Shown: positions 39,305 through 48,444 of the stretch, in pieces | How the letters are laid out: every line of letters begins with the position of its first letter | Numbering within the stretch: position 1 is the stretch's first letter | DNA from: Mycobacterium gordonae | GTDB lineage: Bacteria > Actinomycetota > Actinomycetes > Mycobacteriales > Mycobacteriaceae | DNA: 64,000 nt | Reading direction: 5' to 3' | NCBI RefSeq assembly: GCF_002101675.1 | Contig: NZ_LQOY01000016.1 | Location: 62,001 to 126,000 of the forward strand | Position numbers and translations under genes: made by a program | Notes under the pieces: generated by a model | What the model was told of the DNA's origin: nothing | The model's input: the letters and a program-made list of their open reading frames with translations, nothing else | Databases searched by the model: none

Positions 39305-40065
39305 CAGTCCAATTCCGATGCATCCAACGGGCTTTCGATCAACTCATTCTTGCTGATCGCGCCCGCATGCAGCCACAGCACCCGATCTGCCATCCGCGAT
39401 ATCTCGGTGTTGTGGGTCACCACGATCACGGTCTGCCCACCGTGCCGGGCGAGGTCACTGAGGGCCGCAAGGACTTGGCGACCGGTGGCCAGGTCCAGGC
39501 TTCCGGTCGGTTCGTCGCAGAGCAACAGTGGCGGCTGCTTGACGATCGCCCGGGCAATCGCAACCCGCTGCTGCTGGCCCCCGGAAAGTTGCGCGGGAAA
39601 GCGATCGGCGACGTCACCGACTCCCACCCGTGTCAACGCAGCGGCACTGCGGGATTGTGCATCGGGCCCCGTCAGCTCGGCAAGCAGTTCGACATTCTCG
39701 CGCGCGGTCAATGTAGGTACCAGGTTGAAGAACTGGAAGACGAAACCGACCTGCCGGCGCCGATACCGCGTACGAAGTTTGCGGCTGAGCGCGCCGACAT
39801 CGTGACCGGCGACTTCGATCGTGCCGGCGGATGGTTGATCGATTCCGCCAATGATGTTGAGCAGCGTCGTCTTTCCCGATCCGGACGGGCCGAGTAGCAC
39901 CACGAATTCGCCGGCCCGGATGTCCAGGTCCACCGTGTCCAGGGCGATGACCCGGTTGGGCCCGGCACCGTACGTCTTGCCGACGCCGGTCAGCCGCACC
40001 AGCGGTTCGTCGTCTCGACGGTGCGACTCAGAGTCCGCGTCACCCCCGTCCGGTTGTGCGCTCAT
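39301..40065 (-). CDS. ABC transporter ATP-binding protein, LolD/MacB type
   Basis: The protein has 254 aa. Walker A is GPSGSGKTT (about 58-66), then a Q-loop with GFVFQFFNLVP, the signature LSGGQQQR, Walker B LLLCDEPTGSLD and H-loop THN. This is the LolD/MacB/FtsE ATPase subfamily that pairs with FtsX-type permeases, and the permease gene follows with a four-base overlap. It is divergent from the ATP-grasp gene; a tandem 13-bp repeat lies just upstream of its start. Confidence 0.9.
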   Translation of the reverse strand: MSAQPDGGDADSESHRRDDEPLVRLTGVGKTYGAGPNRVIALDTVDLDIRAGEFVVLLGPSGSGKTTLLNIIGGIDQPSAGTIEVAGHDVGALSRKLRTRYRRRQVGFVFQFFNLVPTLTARENVELLAELTGPDAQSRSAAALTRVGVGDVADRFPAQLSGGQQQRVAIARAIVKQPPLLLCDEPTGSLDLATGRQVLAALSDLARHGGQTVIVVTHNTEISRMADRVLWLHAGAISKNELIESPLDASELDW

Positions 40066-40073
40066 GCGCTCAC

Positions 40074-40099
40074 TATTTCATCTCCGTATTTCATCTCCG
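40074..40099. repeat. Tandem 13-bp repeat TATTTCATCTCCG x2 in a divergent promoter
   Basis: Two exact, adjacent copies lie at 40074-40086 and 40087-40099, between the ATPase gene and the ATP-grasp gene. They may be a replication-slippage duplication or a tandem protein-binding site. The AT-rich TATTTCAT part stands out from the surrounding GC-rich DNA. Confidence 0.7.
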
Positions 40100-40158
40100 T
40101 CGTGGCGCGATCGGCACCCACATGTCCGCGAGGCCGTCGGCGGGTCCACACTTGTGCC

Positions 40159-40206
40159 ATGAATGCCAGTGATTTCACCACCGCAGCCCCAGCGCGGGAG
40201 GCCTGA
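40159..40206 (+). CDS. 15-codon upstream ORF coupled to the ATP-grasp gene
   Basis: ATG 40159 opens a frame encoding MNASDFTTAAPAREA, whose TGA overlaps the ATG of the ATP-grasp gene (TGATG). The CGGGAGG that serves as ribosome-binding site for the downstream gene is inside this frame. It may be a translational-coupling leader or, more speculatively, a small peptide substrate for the enzyme. No ribosome-binding site precedes it, so it would need leaderless translation. Confidence 0.3.
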   Translation: MNASDFTTAAPAREA

Positions 40207-41672
40207 TGGTGCCCGCCAGCCCCGCGCGGCGCCCGCTCAACGGCCTGTCGGACGTGCGCGCGTTCTTTCACACCAACACCAGACCGCTGTACTTCATCTC
40301 GCCGACCCCGTTCAATCTGCTGGGCGTCGACCGCTGGATACGAAACTTCTTCTATCTGACGTACTACGACGCTTTTGAGGGCACCCATTCGCGCGTGTTC
40401 GTGCCTCGTCGACGAGACCGGCGTGATTTCGACTCCATGGACGAGGTGTGCAGCCACCTGCTGTCTGATCCCGAGACGCTCGACTTCATCGCGGGCAAAG
40501 GCCCCGGTGGCAAGTGCTGCTTTGTCATGATGAATGAGGAAATCCAGGCCCTGGCGCGGTCGGCGGGGCTGGAGGTCATGCACCCGCCGATCGAGCTACG
40601 CGAGCGCCTGGGCTCCAAGATCATCATGACGCGGCTGGCCACCGAAGCGGGTATACCGAGCGTGCCCAACACGATTGGACGGGCCGGCTCCTACGACGAA
40701 TTGCTGACGCTCGCGCAGGACGCCGGCCTGGGCGATGATCTCGTCATCTCGATCGCGTATGGCAACGCCGGCAGTGGGACCTTCTTCGTGCACGGTCAGC
40801 GCGATTGGGACCAGCACGCCGGTGACCTGGTCGGGCAGGACCTCAAAGTCATGAAGCGCATCCGCAACGTCGAGGTGTGCCTCGAGGGCGCCGTGACCCG
40901 CCACGGCACCGTGGTCGGTCCTGCGATGACGAGTCTGGTCGGTTATTCGGAGCTGACGCCGAGCCGGGGCAGCTGGTGTGGCAATGACATCTGGCACGAG
41001 GTTTTGCCGCCGGCCCAGACCCGCGCCGCGCGAGAAATGGTGTCAAAGCTGGGCGACGTCATGCGCCGCGAGGGTTACCTCGGCTACTTCGAAGTGGACC
41101 TGCTGCATGACCTCGACTCCGACGAGCTCTACCTCGGCGAGGTGAATCCGCGCCTGTCCGGCGCCAGCCCGATGACGAATCTGACCACTGAGGCCTACGC
41201 CGACATGCCGCTGTTTCTCTTTCATCTGCTCGAGTACATGGACGTGGAGTACGAGCTCGACATCGATGAGATCAACGCCCGTTGGGAGCGAGGCTATGGG
41301 GAAGACGAAGTCTGGGGCCAGGTGATCATCACCGAGACCTCGCCGGAAATCGAGATCTTCACCGCGACGCCGCGCACCGGTGTCTGGCGCATCGACGACG
41401 ACGGTCGGGTATCCTTCGCGCGAACCGCGAACGACTGGGCCACCCTGCTCGACGGCTCCGAGGCGTTTTACATGCGGGTCGCGGCGCCCGGCGACTTACG
41501 TTCTGAGGGTGCTCAACTCGGCGTGCTCGTCACCCGTGGACACCTGCAGACCGACGACTATCAGCTGAGCGAGCGCTGCCAGCGCTGGGTCAAAGGTATG
41601 AAAGCGAAGTTCACCTCGACGCCCCTGACGCCCGCCGCACCGATTGTCTCGCGGCTGGTCGCGCGAGCGTGA
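40206..41672 (+). CDS. ATP-grasp (biotin-carboxylase-like) ligase of unknown substrate
   Basis: The protein has 488 aa. The central part is an ATP-grasp fold: SKIIMTRLATEAGIPSVPNT (about 137-157), VISIAYGNAGSGTFFV as the ATP-binding loop, and Mg-binding YFEVDLLHD and GEVNPRLSGAS (about 310-320). No biotin or carrier domain is attached, so it is not an ordinary carboxylase. ATP-grasp enzymes join a carboxylate, through an acyl phosphate, to an amine or thiol. The ATG overlaps the stop of a 15-codon ORF, and the stop overlaps the following hydrolase gene (GTGA), so ligase and hydrolase are made together. The substrate is unknown. Confidence 0.8.
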   Translation: MVPASPARRPLNGLSDVRAFFHTNTRPLYFISPTPFNLLGVDRWIRNFFYLTYYDAFEGTHSRVFVPRRRDRRDFDSMDEVCSHLLSDPETLDFIAGKGPGGKCCFVMMNEEIQALARSAGLEVMHPPIELRERLGSKIIMTRLATEAGIPSVPNTIGRAGSYDELLTLAQDAGLGDDLVISIAYGNAGSGTFFVHGQRDWDQHAGDLVGQDLKVMKRIRNVEVCLEGAVTRHGTVVGPAMTSLVGYSELTPSRGSWCGNDIWHEVLPPAQTRAAREMVSKLGDVMRREGYLGYFEVDLLHDLDSDELYLGEVNPRLSGASPMTNLTTEAYADMPLFLFHLLEYMDVEYELDIDEINARWERGYGEDEVWGQVIITETSPEIEIFTATPRTGVWRIDDDGRVSFARTANDWATLLDGSEAFYMRVAAPGDLRSEGAQLGVLVTRGHLQTDDYQLSERCQRWVKGMKAKFTSTPLTPAAPIVSRLVARA

Positions 41673-42838
41673 GCGCCCCGGCGGGCATCTCACTGGACAA
41701 CTGGCTGGCGGCGCCGTACGCGAAGTGGTCGTTCCAGCACGTCGAAGACTTCGTGCCGACCGAGAAGATTTTGCGGGGATCGGCGCCGGTCGCCGCGTTG
41801 CCCGCAGCGGGTGACGCGCTGGCGGACATCCCGGTGGCCAGCACCGGCGGGAGGGCCACCACCGTCGCCGCGGTGATGGCCGCCACGGCTACCGACGGGT
41901 GGGCCGTCGCGCACCGCGGGTCGTTGGTGACCGAGCAATACTTCGACGGCATGCAAGCCCAGACCCGGCATCTGCTGTTTTCGGTGAGCAAATCGCTGGT
42001 GGCCGCTGTTGTCGGTGTGCTGCACGAGGCGGGCGCGATCCAGCTTGCCGCACCCGTCACGAAATTTGTTCCCGCCCTGGGTAATTGCGGTTATGACGGG
42101 GCGACGGTACGGGACCTGCTCGACATGCGTTCGGGTATCGCCTTTTCCGAGAACTACGACGACCCGAATGCGGAGATCCACCTGCTCGACCAGGCGATGG
42201 GCTGGGCGTCCCGAAACCGTCCGGGCGCGCCCGCCACGCTGCACGATTTCCTGCTGACCCTGCGACGGAAGTCGCCGCACGGCGGGCCCTTCGAATACCG
42301 CTCGTGCGAGACCGATGTGCTCGGCTGGATCTGCGAGGTTGCCGGCGCCGCGCGGATGCCTGAGCTGATGTCGGACCTGCTGTGGAGCCGCATCGGGGCT
42401 CAGCGCGACGCCACGATCGGCGTCGACTCGGCAGGCACCGGGCTGTTCGACGGCGGGATCAGCGCGTGCCTGGCCGACATGATCCGGTTCGGGTCCCTGT
42501 TCTTGCGCGACGGTGTCTCGTTGACCGGCCACCAGGTCGTGCCGGCGGCGTGGGTGGCCGATACCTTCGAGGGCGGCCCGGACTCGCGCCAGGCGTTCGC
42601 CGCGAACCCGGACAACAACGAGATGCCCGGCGGCATGTACCGCAACCAGATGTGGTTTCCGGGCCCGGGCAGCAACGTTGTGTTGTGCCTGGGCATGTGC
42701 GGTCAAATGATCTACGTCGACCGCTCGGCAGAGATGGTCGCCGCCAAGCTGTCCACCCAGCCGCACTCGCACGAGCCTCACATGTTGGATACGCTGCGCG
42801 CCTTCGACGCGGTGGCGCAGGAGCTACGCGGCCGCTAG
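41669..42838 (+). CDS. Beta-lactamase/penicillin-binding-protein-like serine hydrolase
   Basis: The protein has 389 aa. The SxxK nucleophile motif is S105-V-S-K108 in LLFSVSKSLVAAVVGVL, and the Tyr motif is YRSCETD (Y210). DMRSGIAFSENYDDP is a family segment, and the C-terminal VVLCLGMCGQMIYVD stands where the usual third box would be. This is the class C beta-lactamase/esterase/6-aminohexanoate-dimer hydrolase superfamily. No signal peptide is seen, so it is probably cytosolic and acts on an amide or ester rather than on beta-lactam drugs. The GTGA overlap with the ATP-grasp gene suggests that one enzyme makes and the other trims the same bond type (inference). Confidence 0.82.
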   Translation: MSAPAGISLDNWLAAPYAKWSFQHVEDFVPTEKILRGSAPVAALPAAGDALADIPVASTGGRATTVAAVMAATATDGWAVAHRGSLVTEQYFDGMQAQTRHLLFSVSKSLVAAVVGVLHEAGAIQLAAPVTKFVPALGNCGYDGATVRDLLDMRSGIAFSENYDDPNAEIHLLDQAMGWASRNRPGAPATLHDFLLTLRRKSPHGGPFEYRSCETDVLGWICEVAGAARMPELMSDLLWSRIGAQRDATIGVDSAGTGLFDGGISACLADMIRFGSLFLRDGVSLTGHQVVPAAWVADTFEGGPDSRQAFAANPDNNEMPGGMYRNQMWFPGPGSNVVLCLGMCGQMIYVDRSAEMVAAKLSTQPHSHEPHMLDTLRAFDAVAQELRGR

Positions 42839-43242
42839 CACTCGGTGCCCGCAAGGGGCGAACCGTCGGTCCTGCTCCGGATGCCGTGCAATCAGAAGCG
42901 GCCCGACCGCACATGGGCACGACAATTCGCAGTGCCCTGATCATCCGCAGGCCAGCCGGTGAAAAAGCGCTATAACGCAAAACTCCGGCTGCGGCACCGC
43001 TGTCGGTCAATATCCGCAGGCCTGCCGACTGCGAATCCGAGAGGAGATCCGGTTCCCCCGGCCGGAAAGTCCACGCCGTGTTTTAGTCCCGGTTACTTTT
43101 GAACGGCTGGGGTGTGCAAGAAGGGTCCGACCAGCGGATCCACTGAGAGGCCGCGAGGCCAAACCGCGGGACACAGTTGAATTCGGGTAAACGATCTCAC
43201 CGGCCATTCAAACTGCCTCGCGGTTCGACAGATCGGAGAATA
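42839..43242. other. Intergenic region upstream of the moeY operon
   Basis: I see no gene in these 404 bp. The 11-mer ATCCGCAGGCC occurs at 42943-42953 and 43012-43022. GGAGA lies six bases before ATG 43243. A TTG at 43177 could extend the next gene by 22 codons. The promoter of the moeY operon must lie here, but no convincing -10/-35 pair is seen. Confidence 0.4.
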
Positions 43243-43998
43243 ATGACCACCGCCGTATGTGATTCCTTTGCGCCGCCGAGCTTTCCTTTTCGGGAAAACG
43301 TGAGTTTGCGGCTCGCGGACGCAAATTGCAGACTCGTCGTATCCAGTCCGGCGCTGGACCCTACGCTATGGACTGAATACCTCGCTGGTGCGGTTCGTAG
43401 CTATGCCAAACACGGGGTAGAACGTACTTTGAATATCGACGCAATCCGGGATGGTGCGGACACCCGGCTATTTTTCGCGGCGGTAGATAATCGGAACCGT
43501 GTCATAGGGGGCGAGCGGGTAGTGGGGCCGCTGTGGTCGGCCGATGATTCACATGCTGTGATCGAATGGGGAGGTAGTCCGGGTGCGGTTACGGTTCGCA
43601 AGATGATCAATGATCGGGTGCCATTCGGCGTCGTCGAGGTGAAGTCGGCGTGGGCGCAGAGCGATTCGCCATACCGTGACGCGATCGCGACAGCCCTGGC
43701 GCGCACCGCGTTACCGATCATGGCTCTGTTGGGGGTTCAGTTCGTGATGGCGACGGCGGCGGCCCATGTGTTGGACCGTTGGCGTGCCTCGGGGGGAGTG
43801 GTGGCAGCGGCGATTCCGGCGGTGGCCTACCCGGATGAGCGTTACCGAACCAAGATGATGTGGTGGGACCGCAGCACCATCGCCAACCATGCTGAACCCA
43901 AAGAACTCTCGAGGATGTATACGGAGACGAGCGAGTTGATGAGGGACGTGCAGGGATCGAGCGGCATCGCCGTGGCGGGTGCAGGCACCGCCCGGTGA
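43243..43998 (+). CDS. Conserved protein, FeeM/GNAT-like acyltransferase fold (Rv1356c-like by context)
   Basis: The protein has 251 aa. [46 protein letters not shown] resembles the strand pair and acyl-CoA-facing region of N-acyl amino acid synthases and autoinducer synthases. Later parts, [21 protein letters not shown] and a closing [13 protein letters not shown], fit that fold. The assignment is by eye and tentative. ATG 43243 is preferred for its GGAGA site. The stop overlaps the start of moeY (GTGA). In M. tuberculosis I recall Rv1356c, moeY and Rv1354c in the same order, so this is probably the Rv1356c counterpart. The local GC content looks lower than that of its neighbours. Confidence 0.65.
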   Translation: MTTAVCDSFAPPSFPFRENVSLRLADANCRLVVSSPALDPTLWTEYLAGAVRSYAKHGVERTLNIDAIRDGADTRLFFAAVDNRNRVIGGERVVGPLWSADDSHAVIEWGGSPGAVTVRKMINDRVPFGVVEVKSAWAQSDSPYRDAIATALARTALPIMALLGVQFVMATAAAHVLDRWRASGGVVAAAIPAVAYPDERYRTKMMWWDRSTIANHAEPKELSRMYTETSELMRDVQGSSGIAVAGAGTAR

Positions 43999-46127
43999 AC
44001 GACGCGCCCGACCGCGAGACTTACAAAGCTCTCGTGCTGTCCGAGGATGATCCCGAGGGTCGCCTCGAGCTCGATCGGCTGCGTTCAGGTACGGACATCC
44101 GGTGGATCGACCGGTTCGAAGAGCAACTCGACACCGCGCGGCGCTCGCTGCCGCGAGCCGACCCGGATCTGCTGGGGGAGACCAGACGGTGGGTGTACTA
44201 CCCCTGGCGGCGCACGGTGGTTGCCGTGCTGGGTCCCCGAGCTTTCCGCGCGGTGCGCCTGGACCGCAACCGGCATCTCATCACCGCCCGGGAGCAGGGC
44301 GTATTGAACGGCCTACGGGTGGGTGTCGTCGGTGTCAGCGCCGGCCATGCGGTCGCCTATACGCTTGCTGCCGAGGGAGCTTGTGGCACAATACGACTGG
44401 CCGATTTCGATGAGCTCGAGCTGTCGAATCTGAATCGAGTGCCCGCCACGGTCCTCGACCTCGGCCTGAACAAGGCGACCGTCGCGGCCCGGCGGATCGC
44501 GGAGTTGGACCCATACCTGGTAGTAGAGGTGGTCACCTCCGGTCTCTCGCCCGAGTCGATCGAGGAATTCGTGGACGGCCTCGATGTCGTCATCGAGGAA
44601 TGCGACTCCTTGGATATGAAAGTGTTGGTGCGGCAGACGGCACGCGACCGTGGCGTCCCGGTGCTGATGGCGACCAGTGACCGTGGCCTGGTGGACGTCG
44701 AGCGCTACGACATCGACCCGCAGCGACCGATCTTGCATGGCCTGCTGGGTGATATCGACGCAGCCAGACTGAGCGGGCTGACGACCCGGGATAAGGTGCC
44801 CTACGTACTGAACATTCTTGACGGTCAACAGCTTTCCGCGCGTGGTGCCGCGTCGCTGATCGAGGTCGGCCAGACGATAGCGGGTTGGCCGCAGCTGGCC
44901 GGTGACATCTGGATCGGCGCCGCGACGGTGGCCAGCGCGGTGCGCCGGATCGGCCTCGGGGAACCCCTCGACTCCGGACGGGTGCGAGTGGATGTCGGTG
45001 CGGCCCTCGATCGTTTGCAGGAGCCGGCCGCGATGAATGGCAGGGCCGCGACCACACCGGAGTTGGCGCCGACCGATGCGCCGGACGCGCAACGGCGCGT
45101 CAGCGAGGCAGTGGCGCAGGCAGCGATCTGCGCGCCGTCCGGTGGCAACGCCCAGCCTTGGCACGTTGTGGCCGAAGCAGATTCGCTCACCATGCGACTG
45201 GCGCCGGAACGCACCTCGATGATGGACATCGCCTTCCGGGGCAGCGCGGTAGCGCTCGGTGCGGCGATGTTCAATGCCCGGATTGCGGCCGCGGCACATG
45301 AGGTGCTGGGACCCGTCGAATTCGACACCACACAGCCCGGCTCACCGCTGCAGGCGACACTGCGGTTCGGCCGCGGCAGTGACCCGTCCTTGGCCACCCT
45401 GTACCAGCCCATGCTGCTCCGGGCGACTAATCGCTACTGTGGCGCGCCCACTCCGCTCGATCCGACGACCGTGAAGTTGCTCGCAGACGCCGCCGCGACC
45501 GAAGGCGCGGCGCTGCGCCTGTTGTCCGACCGCGCCGAGATCGACCGCGCGGCAGAGATTCTGGGCGCGGCAGATCGCATCCGCTATCTCACTCCCAAGC
45601 TGCATGAGGAGATGATCTCCGAGCTGCGCTGGCCCGGGGATCCCTCGGCGGAAACCGGCATCGATGTTCGAAGCCTGGGACTCGATCCCAGCGAAATGGG
45701 TGTCCTCGAGGTGTTGCGCCGCTCCGATGTCATTGCGCGCCTGGCAGAATGGGATGCCGGAGCCGCACTGTGCAACAACATGGCCGAGCGCGTGTCGATG
45801 AGTTCTGCGCTCGCCGTCATCTACGTCGAAGGCGCCCAGCTCATCGATTTCGCCCGTGGCGGCTCGGCGATGCAGGCGGCGTGGATCACCGCCCAACAAT
45901 GCGGGCTGGCGGTCCAGCCCGTTTCGCCAATTTTTCTCTACGGTCGTACGAAAGAGGACTTGCAGAAGGCGTCACCACACTTTGCAGCAGAGTTGCTGGG
46001 ACTGCAGCATGAGCTAAGGACCCTGACCCGGCCGGCGGGCAACGAGCACGAGGTGCTGGTGTTCAGGCTTTTTCACGCCCCGCCGCCTTCGGTGCGCAGC
46101 CGCCGGCGCCGGCTTGGAACCAACTGA
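43995..46127 (+). CDS. moeY: ThiF/E1-like and nitroreductase-like fusion protein (MoeY)
   Basis: The protein has 710 aa; M. tuberculosis MoeY (Rv1355c) is about 715. An N-terminal extension is followed by an E1/ThiF adenylating domain (about 100-350): the nucleotide loop [11 protein letters not shown] (about 109) and [14 protein letters not shown] (about 135), with the Asp, Asn and Arg of the family. I see no CxxC zinc site. From about 366 a nitroreductase fold begins [17 protein letters not shown] and ends with [15 protein letters not shown], close to mycobacterial Acg-type proteins. ThiF-nitroreductase pairs elsewhere activate a carboxylate and oxidise a ring (for example azole formation); the name MoeY implies molybdopterin but evidence is thin. 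It sits in an operon with the GNAT-like gene and the c-di-GMP gene. Confidence 0.85.
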   Translation: MNDAPDRETYKALVLSEDDPEGRLELDRLRSGTDIRWIDRFEEQLDTARRSLPRADPDLLGETRRWVYYPWRRTVVAVLGPRAFRAVRLDRNRHLITAREQGVLNGLRVGVVGVSAGHAVAYTLAAEGACGTIRLADFDELELSNLNRVPATVLDLGLNKATVAARRIAELDPYLVVEVVTSGLSPESIEEFVDGLDVVIEECDSLDMKVLVRQTARDRGVPVLMATSDRGLVDVERYDIDPQRPILHGLLGDIDAARLSGLTTRDKVPYVLNILDGQQLSARGAASLIEVGQTIAGWPQLAGDIWIGAATVASAVRRIGLGEPLDSGRVRVDVGAALDRLQEPAAMNGRAATTPELAPTDAPDAQRRVSEAVAQAAICAPSGGNAQPWHVVAEADSLTMRLAPERTSMMDIAFRGSAVALGAAMFNARIAAAAHEVLGPVEFDTTQPGSPLQATLRFGRGSDPSLATLYQPMLLRATNRYCGAPTPLDPTTVKLLADAAATEGAALRLLSDRAEIDRAAEILGAADRIRYLTPKLHEEMISELRWPGDPSAETGIDVRSLGLDPSEMGVLEVLRRSDVIARLAEWDAGAALCNNMAERVSMSSALAVIYVEGAQLIDFARGGSAMQAAWITAQQCGLAVQPVSPIFLYGRTKEDLQKASPHFAAELLGLQHELRTLTRPAGNEHEVLVFRLFHAPPPSVRSRRRRLGTN

Positions 46128-46146
46128 GAGTCGCGAACTTCGAGAA

Positions 46147-47970
46147 ATGCAGGACTACGCCACGCCGCATCGGCTTGACCAGATCGTCACCGCCGTTGCC
46201 AATCAACTCATTACTGCCGATGCCGGCACCTCAGTCGACGTCAGCCGTCGGGTTCTGGCCTATCTGGTGGATCAGTTGGGCGTCGACGTCAGCTTCCTTC
46301 GTCACAACGATCACGACATCGACGCCACGAAGCTGGTGGCCGAATGGCCACCGCGTGACGATATACCGGACCCCGACCCGCTTGCGGTGATTTATTTCGC
46401 TGATGCCGACCCGGTGTTCGCATCGGCCAAGCACGCCAAGGAGCCGCTCGTCTTGCGCCCGGAACCGGCTTCCGACGACTACCAGCAACGCATCCGCGAA
46501 GGCCGGCAGGTCATGGCCACCTCGTTGGCCGCCGTCCCCCTGATTTCGGCCGACGTCACCACCGGGGTACTGGGGTTCGTGAAGTACGGCGACCGGGAGT
46601 GGCACGAGGCCGAGTTGAACGCGCTGATGGCGATCGCCAGCCTGTTTGCTCAAGTCCAGGCTCGGGTGGCCGCCGAAACGCAGCTCCGCCACCTCGCCGA
46701 CCATGACGATCTGACCGGCCTGCACAACCGTCGGGCGCTGCTGCGCCATCTCGACCAGCGGCTGGCTGCCGGCCAACGCGGCCCGGTGGCGGCGCTGTTC
46801 CTCGACCTCGATCGACTGAAGACCATCAACGATTACCTGGGCCACGCCGCCGGCGACCAATTCATCCAGGTGTTCGCCCAGCGACTGCGTTCCGCGTGCG
46901 TCAGCGACAGCCTGATCGCGCGACTGGGCGGCGACGAATTCGTCGTAGTGCCGCCATCGCCGATGACGCCCGATGCCGCGGTGCGGTTCGCTGAGCGGCT
47001 CAGCGACCAGTTCAAGGAACACGTGTCGATCGGGGGCGAAGTCCTCACCCGCACCGTCAGCATCGGCACCGCGTGCGCGACGCCCGGCATAGACACACCG
47101 TCGCACCTGATCCGGCGGGCGGATCAAGCCGTGCTGGCGGCCAAGCACGCCGGCGGAGACGGCGTCGCGGCCTTCACCGCGGACATGTCCCAGCGAAGCG
47201 AACTGCGCAACGACATCGAGTTGCACCTGCGCAGCGGCATCGAATCCGACGCGCTGCGTCTGGTCTACCTACCCGAGGTGGACCTGCGTTCCCGCTCGAT
47301 CATCGGCGTGGAAGCCCTGGTCCGCTGGCAGCACCCGACGCGCGGGCTGCTGCCGCCCGACTTGTTCATACCGGTCGCCGAATCCGTCAATCTCGCAGGT
47401 GAATTGGACAGGTGGGTGTTGCGCTCGGCCTGCGAGGAATTCGCGGCCTGGCGGTCCGCCGGAGTGGGCCGTGATCTGGTGCTGCGCATCAACGTCTCGC
47501 CCGGCCAGCTGGTGACCGGGGGATTCGTGGACTTCGTCGCGGACACGATCGACCGCCATGGTCTCGGCGCGTCCTCGGTGTGTCTGGAGATCACCGAGAA
47601 CGTCATCGTCCAAGACCTACAGACGGCCCGAGCCACCCTGGCCCGCCTCAAAGACATCGGAGTTCGGGTCGCGATCGACGACTTCGGCACCGGCTACAGC
47701 GCTATGTCGCTGTTGCAGACGCTCCCGGTCGACACCCTCAAGATCGACCGAGGGTTCGTGCGGCGACTCGGTGCCGACGCCAGCGATCTGGTCATCGTGC
47801 GCGGGATCATGGTGCTGGCCCGGGGCTTCAACCTCGATGTGGTGGCCGAAGGCATCGAGACCGAGGACGCGGCAAGGGTGCTCATCGAGCATGAGTGCTA
47901 CCGCGGGCAGGGGTTCCTGTACTCGCCGCCGGTGAGTGGTGCCGTACTGCGGCGCATGCTTGCCGAATAG
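46147..47970 (+). CDS. dcpA: GAF-GGDEF-EAL cyclic-di-GMP turnover protein (DcpA-like)
   Basis: The protein has 607 aa. An N-terminal GAF-type sensor region (about 1-170) precedes a diguanylate cyclase domain with intact GGDEF at residues 261-265, then a phosphodiesterase domain with EAL at 389-391 and later DDFGTGYS and VVAEGIET. Both catalytic motifs are intact, so it could make and degrade c-di-GMP. It resembles Rv1354c, whose start (ATP-rich N-terminus) aligns with ATG 46147; a TTG at 46114 overlapping moeY would add 11 residues. It follows moeY by 19 bp on the same strand, so it is probably co-transcribed. Confidence 0.92.
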   Translation: MQDYATPHRLDQIVTAVANQLITADAGTSVDVSRRVLAYLVDQLGVDVSFLRHNDHDIDATKLVAEWPPRDDIPDPDPLAVIYFADADPVFASAKHAKEPLVLRPEPASDDYQQRIREGRQVMATSLAAVPLISADVTTGVLGFVKYGDREWHEAELNALMAIASLFAQVQARVAAETQLRHLADHDDLTGLHNRRALLRHLDQRLAAGQRGPVAALFLDLDRLKTINDYLGHAAGDQFIQVFAQRLRSACVSDSLIARLGGDEFVVVPPSPMTPDAAVRFAERLSDQFKEHVSIGGEVLTRTVSIGTACATPGIDTPSHLIRRADQAVLAAKHAGGDGVAAFTADMSQRSELRNDIELHLRSGIESDALRLVYLPEVDLRSRSIIGVEALVRWQHPTRGLLPPDLFIPVAESVNLAGELDRWVLRSACEEFAAWRSAGVGRDLVLRINVSPGQLVTGGFVDFVADTIDRHGLGASSVCLEITENVIVQDLQTARATLARLKDIGVRVAIDDFGTGYSAMSLLQTLPVDTLKIDRGFVRRLGADASDLVIVRGIMVLARGFNLDVVAEGIETEDAARVLIEHECYRGQGFLYSPPVSGAVLRRMLAE

Positions 47971-48183
47971 CCCTGGACCGGCTTCTAGCAGCGCATTTCA
48001 TCGCCGCTGCGGCTTTTCTTCATCGCCGTTTGGCACACCTTCGGTGGGGTATCCGAGCGTGCCACGGCTGACGAGGAACATGGTTGTCAGAAGTGGGCCG
48101 CGACGAGCAGCCGCGATAGCGCCCGACGGATGCCAGCCACACGTGTCACATCCGTCACTCGAGGTAGCAGACGCCCCAATCGG

Positions 48184-48257
48184 CGCCCCCGGCACGACTC
48201 GAACGTGCGACCTAGGGATTAGAAGGCCCTTGCTCTATCCACCTGAGCTACGGAGGC
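48184..48257 (-). tRNA. tRNA-Arg (anticodon TCT)
   Basis: On the minus strand the cloverleaf is complete: acceptor GCCTCCG pairing with CGGGGGC (one G-U), D-arm GCTCAGGTGGATAGAGC, anticodon loop CTTCTAA giving TCT, and T-arm GCACG-TTCGAGT-CGTGC. The anticodon stem has one C-T mismatch next to the loop. The discriminator is G, and CCA is not encoded (CCG follows). On the minus strand TAGACT at 48275-48270, 12 bases before the 5' end, fits a -10 element. It lies at the junction between accessory genes and the conserved lipQ block. Confidence 0.93.
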
Positions 48258-48444
48258 AATGCGCAGGTCAGTCTATCCAAAGCCGAAAAATCAAGGGGCG
48301 CAGGCGGCGCAACGCGCCCGAAAAGGGTTTGACTGAGCGAAAAATCGGCTATGGTGTGAGCCTCGACACACGTACAACACCGGCCGGTAATCGGCCGTTA
48401 ACCGCAACGAGGCGTGTGCCTGACGTCGAGGGGTGTGCTTAGCA

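Noticed and set aside
48003..48017. CGCCGCTGCGGCTTTT as a terminator after the GGDEF-EAL gene
   Set aside because: The stem can be only four pairs with a three-base loop, and the T-run is short and interrupted.
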